Positions 1-7,258 of a stretch of 11,223 nt of DNA are shown here, one piece after another; the first letter of the stretch is position 1, and every line of letters begins with the position of its first letter. The position numbers and the translations under genes were made by a program. Under the pieces are notes generated by a model that had not been told where the DNA came from, did not search any database, and saw nothing but the letters and a program-made list of their open reading frames with translations. Source of the stretch: Bdellovibrionales bacterium (lineage in GTDB: Bacteria > Bdellovibrionota > Bdellovibrionia > Bdellovibrionales > UBA1609); NCBI GenBank assembly GCA_027451425.1, contig DAIDJH010000028.1:1-11223 (forward strand), given 5' to 3'.

Positions 1-461
1 ACGGCTATGAAACGGGTAACGCCGCGCTGTGGTTCGGCCCCAACTACAATTATGAACAGGCCATGCTCGAACTCAAAATACCGTTATTTTCGGGTCTCAG
101 CTCAATCTACAAACGGCGCAGTTACGCCCAGCAAGCGGAGAGTGCCACCCGCAATCTTGAAAACAACAAATTGCAAGTTGAAGCGTCACTCCGGCAGCAA
201 TTGACAGAACTGCAAGCAAGTTACGATCGATTGAATATCGCGCGCCAGGCCGATATTTTAGCGCGCCAAGCCCTTCGCCGCGGTATGCGCGAATTCCAAC
301 GCGGTCTGGCCTCAACACAAGACATGCTCGATTTGCAGACAACCCGATACAATGCCGAAAAACTTTTTATTACAACTTATTTTGATTATCTCGTCACTTA
401 CGCCAATGCCCAAAAACTCATGGGCACCGACCTTGAGGGAATCTACACGCGGCCACAGTAG
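1..461 (+). CDS. TolC-family outer-membrane efflux protein, C-terminal part
   Basis: This is the last ~153 residues of an outer-membrane efflux protein of the TolC/OEP family; the 5' end lies left of the window, and the first whole codon starts at base 3. Such proteins form trimeric barrel-and-tunnel exit ducts for tripartite efflux pumps or type I secretion. The fragment shows the second half-repeat of the family. A short strand with the pattern 'KIPLFSG' comes first, then a long Gln/Ala/Leu/Arg-rich amphipathic helix, then the segment 'FQRGLAST.DMLDLQTTRYNAE'. The end, 'YFDYLVTYANAQKLMGTDL', is the usual closing helix of this family. The protein ends soon after, as expected. The stop codon lies 4 bases from the stop of the convergent RND pump gene, so the two could serve one pump although they cannot share a transcript. 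The family call is solid; the substrate cannot be told. Confidence 0.88.
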   Translation, partial: GYETGNAALWFGPNYNYEQAMLELKIPLFSGLSSIYKRRSYAQQAESATRNLENNKLQVEASLRQQLTELQASYDRLNIARQADILARQALRRGMREFQRGLASTQDMLDLQTTRYNAEKLFITTYFDYLVTYANAQKLMGTDLEGIYTRPQ

Positions 462-465
462 GCTA

Positions 466-3400
466 TTATGTCGCCATGTCCGCGGCCCGACTGCGGCGAG
501 CCGCAACTTTTTGGTATCGTTCTGCGGCTTCAATCTCAAGACTGTCGACGGCTTCGCGAATTTCACCCTCGTGCTTTTTGTTTTCAAGCCGCGACATGAG
601 CGAATATGCGCATGGTACAACAAGCAATGTGAGGAATGTCGAAACCAATACCCCGCCGATTGTCACCACCGCCATCGGTCGGATTGTCTCGGCTCCGGGC
701 CCTAGCGAGCATGCCTCAGGGATCGCCGCGACCACGCACGCAATCGAGGTCATCAAAATCGGCCGCAGTCGAAGAGGGCATGCCTCTAACAACGCCTCAC
801 GCACACCCAGCCCTTGAGCGCGGCGACGATTTGTGAAATCGACAAGTAAAATTGAGTTCTTTTTCACAATCCCCATCAGCAAAATTAAACCGATCATGCT
901 GTACATGTTGAGGCTAATCCCGGTGATCCAAAGAGCGAGAAATGCCCCCGTCACGCTGAATGGCAGCGCCAAAAGAATGACAAACGGATGAATGAACGAA
1001 TTAAACTGTGAGCCCAGTACCATGTAGGCGACAAAAATACCAAGTATCAAAGCCAAAAATAAATTTCGTGCGGTCTCTTTGAACGCTTGGGTGGATCCCG
1101 TCCCAACAAGATGGTAGCCGGCCGGAAAGGTTTTTCCCTGTTTCTCAATGAAATCCATTGCTGCCTGTTGGGATTTACCGGGAGCAACGTTCGCAAAGAG
1201 CGTGATCGTTCTTTCACGGTTGTATCGTGTAATTGTTAAAAGCGACGGCTTATTTTGAAAGGCGACCACGCTTGAGAGCGGAACCATTTCGCCCTGTATG
1301 TTTCTTACCATAATTTTACTGATGTCACTGGGCGTGCGGTTGAATTTATCGAGGAGTTTCACGCGAATGTCATCACGATGGCCGGCTTCGTCCGTGTACT
1401 GCCCAACCTGCAAACTCCCCACGAGTGCGCTGATGTCGTTCGCAATAGTACCAATCGTCACCCCGCGCGCAGCCGCTTTTTCACGATCAGGGATAATGCG
1501 AATTTCGGGCATATTGGGGTTGTAATCCGTATCGATGTCGGTCATGAGCCCCGACGCCTTCATTTTTTGCATCAGTCCGTGCGCAACATCCGCCAGTTTA
1601 TCCCAATCTGGACCTTGAACAGAAAAAGTGATCGGATAACCACGCTGTGCCGAGAAGCCGGCTTGCGAAAGATCCATGAGAGAAACCCGCGTGACCCCGG
1701 GGATTGTTTTTAAATACTTACGTACCAAGGTCATCATGTCTGTTTGTGTCGGCTCATGGTGAAACGGCGAATGAACTCCTCGCTGCCCCTTGTCTTTGAG
1801 TATGACAAAGATGTTCCCTTGATTGACAAGACCGCCTTGGAACCCGCCGATCGCGACAAAATAATTGGCAATCTCCGGCCGAGATTTAAAATAAGCTTCG
1901 GCCTGAAGAAAAGCTTTGTTGGTAAACTCCATCGATGAGCCCAGAGGAGTGTACATTGTAATGAGAAAACGGCTGATGTCTTGAGATGGCACCATTTCTT
2001 TATTCAACCGTTTGGCAATAAATAAGGAAGCGACGAAGACCAAGGTGGCGATCGCAAGCACGGTCCATCTAAAATCGAGCGCCCAAGTCAAAGCTCGTTT
2101 GTACCAATTCTCGAGAACCTTCAGCATCTGTTCAACTGTTCGCGCCAGCGCGTTTGGATGCCCGACCTCCAAAAACTGGGCACATCGCATTGGCGCAAGA
2201 GTCAGAGCTTCGAGCAATGACAAACTGACGGCGACGGACATCGCAACGCCGAATTGAAAGAAAAATTTGCCGACAATACCGCCCATGAAAACAACCGGCA
2301 AAAATATGGCAAGAATCGCAATCGATGCGGCCATGGCGGCGCCGGTGATTTCACGCGCGCCCACAAGCGCCGCCTTCACTTTACTGTAGCCCATCTCGCG
2401 ATAGCGCACGATATTTTCAAGCACCATGATCGCGTCATCGACAACAATCCCGATGGATAGTGAAAGCGCCAAAAGCGTAAAACTGTTGAGCGTAAATCCA
2501 CAAAAATAAATAAATATAAAGGCACCAATCAAAGACGTCGGAATGGCGAGCACGACGTTAAACGCCGAGCTTAGCGATCCAAGAAATAGCCAACACACAA
2601 ACGACGTAAGAAGAGCGGACAGCATCAGCGTGAACAATAACTCATGGGTAGCGTCTTTAATGAATTGGGTGCTGTCGACGACCATTCGGAGTCTCATCCC
2701 ATCAGGCAAAAGCTGATCCAACTCCTTGATTTTCTTTTTCACGCGCTCAGCCACCGCGACCGCGTTCGACCCACGCTGTTTGATCACGCCAAGGCCCACA
2801 GACGGCTCACCATCGTAACGCGACAGACGCCGAATATCCGCCAGTCCTTCTTCAGCGCCTCCGACATTGCGAAGATGGATTGGACTCCAAACCGGCTGAC
2901 CATTACGGGTCGGGATCACCAGATTGCCAAAATCTTGCGCCGTGAGCGCCTCACTCATAACACGAACGTTGGTTTCTTTAGGGCCGTTGTCCATATAGCC
3001 CGACGGAGTTAAAATGGTGCCCGTTTGAAGCGCGCCAATAACGTCATCGACCGTGATCTCTCGCCGATTCATCTCATCGGAGTTCAGCCAAATTCGCATA
3101 TTGGGGTCGACGTAGCCGCCGTAAATAATGTTCCCCACTCCTGAGACCGTGGTAATCGAATCCTTCAAGTGGTCGCGCGCAAACAGCACTCGTTCACGCA
3201 TCGATTTACCGCCGGTGAGAACCGTCCACACAATCGGCTGATCTTCAGGATTTGATTTCGTCACAACTGGCGGGTCAATATCGGGTGGGAGCTGCTTCTC
3301 AATCGATGTCAACTGAGCATCGACCTCTTGCAGTGCCGCATCGATGTTCCGGCTCATTTCAAATTCAATGGTGATATTCGCAAGTCCCTCTTGGCATGTC

Positions 3401-3645
3401 GAAGTCACATCGCGAATCCCCTCAACGCTCATCACTGCGTCTTCAACGACGTCGACGACCGCCGATTCCATCGTCTCGGGGGATGCCCCCGTCCACGTGA
3501 TTTGTACGTTGATAACTGGAAAATCGACATCCGGGAGCTGACTAATGCCAAGACGAAAGAAACTAATGAGCCCGAACACAATGAGCCCGAGCATGAGCAT
3601 CCAGGCAAAAACGGGTTTTCGAATCGAAAGATCTGATAACGTCAT
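466..3645 (-). CDS. RND-family efflux pump, inner-membrane permease (AcrB/MdtB-like, HAE1 type)
   Basis: A complete 1059-residue resistance-nodulation-division transporter, the normal length for the AcrB family. These are proton-driven inner-membrane trimers that pass drugs, detergents or lipids through a periplasmic adaptor to a TolC-type duct. The N-terminus 'MTLSDLSIRKPVFAWML' is a typical first transmembrane start and fixes the start codon. A large periplasmic porter domain follows (about 35-330), then a membrane block (about 335-490), a second helix and porter domain (about 525-860), and a last membrane block (about 862-1018). Proton-relay residues are in place: the paired Asp403-Asp404 in 'GIVVDDAIMVLEN' and the Lys928/Lys929 site in 'GIVKKNSILLVDF'. 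The Gly-rich loop near 981-984 before the penultimate helix is also family-typical. A charged ~40-residue cytoplasmic tail ends the protein. No adaptor gene lies beside it here. No clear Shine-Dalgarno sequence is seen. The proton coupling points to drug/lipophile (HAE1) transport rather than metal transport, but the substrate is unknown. Confidence 0.95.
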   Translation of the reverse strand: MTLSDLSIRKPVFAWMLMLGLIVFGLISFFRLGISQLPDVDFPVINVQITWTGASPETMESAVVDVVEDAVMSVEGIRDVTSTCQEGLANITIEFEMSRNIDAALQEVDAQLTSIEKQLPPDIDPPVVTKSNPEDQPIVWTVLTGGKSMRERVLFARDHLKDSITTVSGVGNIIYGGYVDPNMRIWLNSDEMNRREITVDDVIGALQTGTILTPSGYMDNGPKETNVRVMSEALTAQDFGNLVIPTRNGQPVWSPIHLRNVGGAEEGLADIRRLSRYDGEPSVGLGVIKQRGSNAVAVAERVKKKIKELDQLLPDGMRLRMVVDSTQFIKDATHELLFTLMLSALLTSFVCWLFLGSLSSAFNVVLAIPTSLIGAFIFIYFCGFTLNSFTLLALSLSIGIVVDDAIMVLENIVRYREMGYSKVKAALVGAREITGAAMAASIAILAIFLPVVFMGGIVGKFFFQFGVAMSVAVSLSLLEALTLAPMRCAQFLEVGHPNALARTVEQMLKVLENWYKRALTWALDFRWTVLAIATLVFVASLFIAKRLNKEMVPSQDISRFLITMYTPLGSSMEFTNKAFLQAEAYFKSRPEIANYFVAIGGFQGGLVNQGNIFVILKDKGQRGVHSPFHHEPTQTDMMTLVRKYLKTIPGVTRVSLMDLSQAGFSAQRGYPITFSVQGPDWDKLADVAHGLMQKMKASGLMTDIDTDYNPNMPEIRIIPDREKAAARGVTIGTIANDISALVGSLQVGQYTDEAGHRDDIRVKLLDKFNRTPSDISKIMVRNIQGEMVPLSSVVAFQNKPSLLTITRYNRERTITLFANVAPGKSQQAAMDFIEKQGKTFPAGYHLVGTGSTQAFKETARNLFLALILGIFVAYMVLGSQFNSFIHPFVILLALPFSVTGAFLALWITGISLNMYSMIGLILLMGIVKKNSILLVDFTNRRRAQGLGVREALLEACPLRLRPILMTSIACVVAAIPEACSLGPGAETIRPMAVVTIGGVLVSTFLTLLVVPCAYSLMSRLENKKHEGEIREAVDSLEIEAAERYQKVAARRSRAADMAT

Positions 3646-3651
3646 AAAAAT

Positions 3652-3680
3652 TTGATTTGGGAGAACTCGCCCCTTACAAT
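3652..3680 (+). promoter_or_regulatory. Sigma-70-type promoter for the mscS-like gene
   Basis: TTGATT at 3652-3657 and TACAAT at 3675-3680 are separated by exactly 17 bases. The -10 box matches the consensus at 5 of 6 positions and the -35 at 4 of 6. Transcription would start near 3687, about 40 bases before the preferred mscS start codon. On the opposite strand GATAAT (3684 down to 3679) overlaps the same bases and could be the -10 of the divergent RND gene, although no good -35 partner is seen for it. Confidence 0.6.
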
Positions 3681-3726
3681 TATCCTAACTGTCGACTATG
3701 GTAACTGTTTTGAGTGCCGACAGGCA

Positions 3727-4818
3727 ATGGATGATATGAAATTCGATTGGTTCAACGTCTCAACACTATTGCAACACTTCGAGCCATGGACATTATTCGC
3801 GGCGGTCTTTATTTTGTCATTGATAGCCGCGTTGATTTTGAAGAAGTGGCTATGGTTACAAATCGAACACTGGGCACAAAAAACTCCCAACAGTTGGCGC
3901 GATCGTATCGTTCACGAACTGAATTTACCGGCAAAGATGTTCGTTTTGGGGTTGACTTTTTCATTCGCACAAAATTTCGTGCCCGACAATTTTCATCATG
4001 AGAACCTCATCAATTTGACTCTGCGAATTTATTTTATCTTCGCCGGCATAGTGGTGCTCAATCGCGCCGCCAAAATCATGATCGCCGGTGATCACGGTTA
4101 CTTCGGCAAATTAAATGTCGGCAGCCGCCAACTGATTTTGATTATCGCCCGCGTAGTCATTTACCTGATTGGCGGCCTAATTATTTTGGATGGCTTGGGC
4201 ATTTCAATCACTCCCCTGCTCGCATCTCTCGGAGTGGGTTCGGTGGCCGTGGCGCTCGCACTCCAAGATACTTTAAGCAACTTTTTTAGCGGCATCTACG
4301 TACTGGCGGATCGCCCCATCAATATCGGCGACTATGTCCGTCTCGACGACGGCGCCGGCATGGAGGGTTACGTCGTTCAAATCGGTTGGCGGAGCACGCG
4401 CATCCAACAGTTGTCAGGCAACGTGGTGGTCGTCCCCAATTCAAAAATCGCCTCATCGCGCCTCACCAATTACAATTTGCCGACGCCGGAAACGTCTTTT
4501 TCCGTCAGCGTGGGGGTTTCATACGACGCCGACCTCGATAAAGTTGAAAAAATCTCGCTAGAAGTCGCAAAAAAAGTCGTGAGTCAAACAGCAGGGTCAC
4601 CACCTTCGTATGTTCCCTCAGTCAGTTTTAACAGCTTCGGGGATTCATCCATTAACATGTCGGTCAATCTGCGCGCACAAAAGTTTGCGGATAGCTTTCA
4701 ACTCAAGCACGAACTTATAAAGGCGCTCCATGCCCGTTTTAAAGCTGAAGGAATTGAAATTCCACATCCGCAATTGTTGCAACAACGCTCCTGTTGTGGT
4801 AACACCAGCAAAACCTGA
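3727..4818 (+). CDS. MscS-family small-conductance mechanosensitive channel
   Basis: A 363-residue MscS-type channel of the inner membrane, which opens under membrane tension to release osmolytes during hypo-osmotic shock. Counting from the ATG at 3727, hydrophobic segments lie near 22-44, 70-86, 97-118 and 135-158. They are followed by the Gly/Ala-rich pore helix 'LLASLGVGSVAVALALQD' (164-181) and the family signature 'NFFSGIYVLADRPINIGDYV'. The beta domain ('VVVVPNSK', 233-240) and the closing 'GIEIPHPQ' motif (342-349) are both present. The protein therefore has one or two more membrane segments than E. coli MscS (about 286 residues). The frame is open to a TTG at 3652, but that codon is the -35 box itself, so I chose the ATG at 3727; ATG 3736 is also possible. 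A Cys-Cys pair (356-357) sits near the C-terminus. The rpsT start follows 14 bases after the stop, suggesting co-transcription. Confidence 0.93.
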   Translation: MDDMKFDWFNVSTLLQHFEPWTLFAAVFILSLIAALILKKWLWLQIEHWAQKTPNSWRDRIVHELNLPAKMFVLGLTFSFAQNFVPDNFHHENLINLTLRIYFIFAGIVVLNRAAKIMIAGDHGYFGKLNVGSRQLILIIARVVIYLIGGLIILDGLGISITPLLASLGVGSVAVALALQDTLSNFFSGIYVLADRPINIGDYVRLDDGAGMEGYVVQIGWRSTRIQQLSGNVVVVPNSKIASSRLTNYNLPTPETSFSVSVGVSYDADLDKVEKISLEVAKKVVSQTAGSPPSYVPSVSFNSFGDSSINMSVNLRAQKFADSFQLKHELIKALHARFKAEGIEIPHPQLLQQRSCCGNTSKT

Positions 4819-4832
4819 ATTGAGGAGCTAAA

Positions 4833-5138
4833 ATGGCAGACGAAAAAGCCGCCGCAGAAAAGAAAAAAATAATCAAAGGGCGCCACAAATCCGCGCAAAA
4901 GCGCGCCCGCCAGGCCGTGGGCCGAGCGGCTCGCAACACGAGCTGGAAGAGCCAAGTGAAAACAATTGAGAAAAAAGTCATGCTGGCGATTCAGAAGAAA
5001 GACGCCAAGTCGGCCAAAGAAGCACTCGTTACATTTGTGTCTACAATTGACCGCGCCGCTCAAAAAGGTGCCGTTCATGTGAAACGGGCCGCACGAAGGA
5101 TCAGCCGACTATCGTCTCAAATTAGCTCGCTCCGATAG
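4833..5138 (+). CDS. rpsT: 30S ribosomal protein S20
   Basis: Ribosomal protein S20, a primary 16S rRNA-binding protein of the small subunit body. The 101-residue product is Lys/Arg/Ala-rich and predicted to be all helical. It carries the family pattern 'KSAQKRARQAVGRAARN' near 21-36, then a mid-helix 'AIQKKDAKSAKEAL', and the conserved end 'IDRAAQKGAVHVKRAARRISRLSSQI'. It is a little longer than the usual ~87 residues because of an acidic/basic N-terminal extension (MADEKAAAEKKK). A strong Shine-Dalgarno GAGGAG (4822-4827) lies 5 bases before the ATG, the clearest such site in the window and in keeping with a highly expressed gene. It is preceded closely by the mscS-like gene, so it may be read from that promoter, although an extra promoter inside the mscS 3' end is likely for a ribosomal protein. 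Confidence 0.96.
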   Translation: MADEKAAAEKKKIIKGRHKSAQKRARQAVGRAARNTSWKSQVKTIEKKVMLAIQKKDAKSAKEALVTFVSTIDRAAQKGAVHVKRAARRISRLSSQISSLR

Positions 5139-5165
5139 TAAAGCAATCCACGACGCTCTTATCAA

Positions 5166-5192
5166 CGCGCCTCTGTCTCATTTTGAGGCGCG
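5166..5192 (+). terminator. Hairpin after rpsT, possible 3' end or attenuator
   Basis: CGCGCCTC (5166-5173) and GAGGCGCG (5185-5192) form a perfect 8-bp, GC-rich stem around an 11-base loop, starting 27 bases after the rpsT stop. No T-run follows the stem, so it is not a classical intrinsic terminator. It could stabilise the rpsT mRNA end or act with Rho. It lies between rpsT and the PilZ gene and could partly separate their expression. Confidence 0.4.
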
Positions 5193-5257
5193 CGCCCTCA
5201 AGTCGGGCAACGCGACGCGAGCTCCAATAATTAAGCAAAAATGCCGAAAAGCCTTCT

Positions 5258-5632
5258 ATGGCAATTCGCGCACCTGTAGAATCTTTCACTGATATTTCCA
5301 ATTACGTTGGCAAACGTCGTGTACCGCGCCGGCCGATTTCCTGCCGCGTCGGGCTTCTTATCTCCGGCACATACTATATAGCCAATGCCTATGAAATTGG
5401 CGAAGGCGGGGTCTTGTTCGACTCACCTGTGGAACTCAAGGCTCAGCAAATGGTAGTGGTCTCCATTCGTGTGGCACAAGTCATAAAAGGCGTCATGCTA
5501 TCCCGAGTTGTGTATATTTTGCCAGCGACTAAAGACGGCCTGCCCACCCGCTACGGCGTTCAATTCGAACAAATTGATTTCGACATAAAACGACAAATTC
5601 GCAATTTTGTCGCTTCTAACAATGCCGCCTAA
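5258..5632 (+). CDS. Small stand-alone PilZ-domain protein
   Basis: A 124-residue single-domain PilZ protein, the family of cyclic-di-GMP receptors that control motility, exopolysaccharide and other surface traits. The N-terminal arginine motif is clear: 'KRRVPRR' at 19-25 gives RxxxR twice (R20/R24 and R21/R25). The second motif, normally (D/N)xSxxG, reads E46-I-G48-E-G-G51, so the Asp/Asn is Glu and the Ser is Gly. The end 'RYGVQFEQIDFDIKRQIRNFV' is the usual last strand and helix. There is no signal peptide or membrane segment, so it is cytoplasmic. The ATG at 5258 is the only sensible start, with only a weak GAAAAG upstream. It follows rpsT by 119 bases and converges on holA with a 10-base gap. 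The PilZ fold is well supported; ligand binding is less certain because of the altered second motif. Confidence 0.85.
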   Translation: MAIRAPVESFTDISNYVGKRRVPRRPISCRVGLLISGTYYIANAYEIGEGGVLFDSPVELKAQQMVVVSIRVAQVIKGVMLSRVVYILPATKDGLPTRYGVQFEQIDFDIKRQIRNFVASNNAA

Positions 5633-5642
5633 ATCGTTGGCG

Positions 5643-6647
5643 CTAGCAAACCTGCACGACGAAATTCTCAAGCCAAATATGTGACGAGACGGGCGAAGAT
5701 TTCAACGCCTTGTCGGTCTCGTGAAGCGCCCTAATCGCCTCGACGAATTTTGGACCATCCCACAGGCGAACTTGATCGAGGTACTGCCTCAAAAAAAATT
5801 CGGGCACGCCGACTTTTTCAGCCAATCGCGCGCCGGAGAGGCCGGCTTTTTTGCCATCGTAAATCGCACTGAGAATTCGAATCTGACGGTACAAAAGCGA
5901 CACGACACCGATTTCACTTTGACCGTGCTCGAGCAGATTGGCCAGGCAAACGAGCGCCTTGACCCGATCACGACGGCCAATCGCATCTGTTAAACTAAAT
6001 ACGCTTTCGACACGCGCCTTAGATACGACCTTTAACACGTCCGCCAGTTCCGCAGATTTCGCTTGCGGGCCCAAATACTGTTTTACTTTGCGAATCTCGT
6101 TTTGAATTTCACTCAGGTTCGTCCCGACAATTTGTTGAATGGCGACTACGACTTCGGGTGAAAGTTTCAAATCTTCGAGATAGCCAATATATTCGATCCA
6201 TGAAGCAATTTGATTTTCGTAGGGTTTTTTTAGGTCGACAAAAACACCGGTGTCAGCAAGGCGTTTCGTGATTTTTTTTCGCTTGTCGATTTTTGGCGTC
6301 ACAAGCACCAAAACCATCGAAGAGATCGGATTTTCAATAACCGGCAAAAGCTGCTCCCACGCCTCATCTTTTACCGCTTCGATGCCTCGATAAATCACAA
6401 GCCGGCGCTCAGCCATCATCGGTAACGTTTCAACAATATCGCGCACCTGCCCCGGCGTTGTTTCAGGGGCGTACACGACATCGCAGTTGAAATCGGCCGC
6501 GCCATCGCTAAGAACTTTCGTCTTTATCGCCAAAACAGCTTGATCAACTAAAAAAGTTTCGTCGCCATGTAGGACATACAGCGGTCGCGGCGGATTTTTC
6601 TCAAGACTTACCTGAAGTTTTCGCAAATCCCAATTGGATTTAGTCAC
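5643..6647 (-). CDS. holA: DNA polymerase III delta subunit
   Basis: The delta subunit of the clamp-loader complex, which opens the beta sliding clamp during DNA replication. The product is 334 residues, close to E. coli HolA (343). The N-terminal motif 'LYVLHGDETFLVDQA' (23-37) and the later 'ETLPMMAERRLVIYRG' (73-88) are hallmark delta-subunit segments of its AAA+-like module. The C-terminal helical collar domain includes 'VSLLYRQIRIL' and the closing 'DKALKSSPVSS'. Translation starts at GTG 6647. An AAGGG Shine-Dalgarno (6658-6654) overlaps the lptE stop codon and lies 6 bases before the GTG. This supports both the start and coupling to lptE, from which it is separated by only 9 bases. An ATG two bases upstream is useless because it is followed at once by TGA. 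The lptE-holA order is shared with E. coli. Confidence 0.93.
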   Translation of the reverse strand: MTKSNWDLRKLQVSLEKNPPRPLYVLHGDETFLVDQAVLAIKTKVLSDGAADFNCDVVYAPETTPGQVRDIVETLPMMAERRLVIYRGIEAVKDEAWEQLLPVIENPISSMVLVLVTPKIDKRKKITKRLADTGVFVDLKKPYENQIASWIEYIGYLEDLKLSPEVVVAIQQIVGTNLSEIQNEIRKVKQYLGPQAKSAELADVLKVVSKARVESVFSLTDAIGRRDRVKALVCLANLLEHGQSEIGVVSLLYRQIRILSAIYDGKKAGLSGARLAEKVGVPEFFLRQYLDQVRLWDGPKFVEAIRALHETDKALKSSPVSSHIWLENFVVQVC

Positions 6648-6656
6648 ATCGCACCC

Positions 6657-7235
6657 TTAAAAATTTTCGGTGATCCGGTCATGGGCGGTGTCCATCATAT
6701 CTTTTGCCAATTGTGCGACAACTTGATTGCGCGCGCTATGGTCGTACAATGCATCGGCGGAGTTGATCGTGCCCAAACCGATCAACGGCGCCTGATAAGC
6801 CGTTTCATCGTTAAAATCGCCTTGCCAAATAATTTTCTGATCGGACTGCCGCCGTATTTGGATGTGCACGGTCACATCCACCCGGTAGCTGCTGTTGAGC
6901 ACGGTGTTATCAGGTAATTGAATGTCCGGGACCTGATTGGTGGAGTAAATCTGCGCTTCAGGCGTATAAGAGATGTTTGTAATCTTACCTTCAATCACGA
7001 CTGGGGCAACGTTCTCAGAAACGACCTTCGCCACTTGAGAGCGGTGAAAATCACGTACGAGATCTTCGGTGAAGTACGCTTCGGCGCCAACCTGCCGGGT
7101 TTCATTTTTGAACATCGGGATCGCGACTTGTTTATAACCGCCCGGTAATTTCCGCTCCGAATATCCGAAATGATAAGCGCAGCCGGTAAGTGCCGTAACT
7201 GCAAGTAGAATGAACCGCGTGACAAATCCCCGCAT
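6657..7235 (-). CDS. lptE: LPS-assembly lipoprotein LptE
   Basis: LptE is the outer-membrane lipoprotein that plugs the LptD barrel and helps insert lipopolysaccharide into the outer leaflet. The 192-residue product has an N-terminal signal with positively charged R2 and R7, a hydrophobic stretch, and a lipobox L16-T-G-C19, so Cys19 would be lipidated. Ala20 at the +2 position favours export to the outer membrane. Just after it comes 'YHFGYSERKLPGGYKQVAIPMFKNET', the characteristic start of this family, followed by the alternating strand pattern 'SYRVDVTVHIQI'. It heads a unit with holA. Its start codon lies 23 bases from the divergent aminotransferase start, so its promoter must lie in that short gap or within the neighbouring gene. 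No clear Shine-Dalgarno is visible. Family assignment rests on the N-terminal signature plus the holA linkage. Confidence 0.9.
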   Translation of the reverse strand: MRGFVTRFILLAVTALTGCAYHFGYSERKLPGGYKQVAIPMFKNETRQVGAEAYFTEDLVRDFHRSQVAKVVSENVAPVVIEGKITNISYTPEAQIYSTNQVPDIQLPDNTVLNSSYRVDVTVHIQIRRQSDQKIIWQGDFNDETAYQAPLIGLGTINSADALYDHSARNQVVAQLAKDMMDTAHDRITENF

Positions 7236-7236
7236 A

Positions 7237-7254
7237 CGTGATTACGCTATCACG
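7237..7254. promoter_or_regulatory. Inverted repeat between divergent lptE and aminotransferase starts
   Basis: CGTGAT (7237-7242) and ATCACG (7249-7254) form a perfect 6+6 inverted repeat with a 6-base spacer. It occupies most of the 23 bases between the lptE ATG (7235, -) and the aminotransferase ATG (7259, +). Its size and place suit an operator for a dimeric regulator acting on both genes. Short repeats of this size also occur by chance, so this is only a candidate. Confidence 0.3.
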
Positions 7255-7258
7255 ACTC

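Noticed and set aside
312..705. Open frames of about 100 codons on both strands across the TolC/RND junction
   Set aside because: They overlap two well-supported genes in other frames and have no recognisable features.
3565..3590. Direct repeat AATGAGCCCGA, two copies 15 bases apart
   Set aside because: It lies in the RND gene where similar codons encode a hydrophobic helix; the 15-base period is five codons, so coding similarity explains it.
4774..4785. Perfect 12-base palindrome TTGTTGCAACAA about 50 bases before rpsT
   Set aside because: Several palindromes of this length are expected by chance in 11 kb, and this one lies inside the mscS-like coding sequence in Gln/Leu codons.
7238..7258. 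Upstream GTG start for the aminotransferase (7 extra codons)
   Set aside because: It would lie within the inverted repeat and adds residues outside the usual family N-terminus; ATG 7259 fits better.
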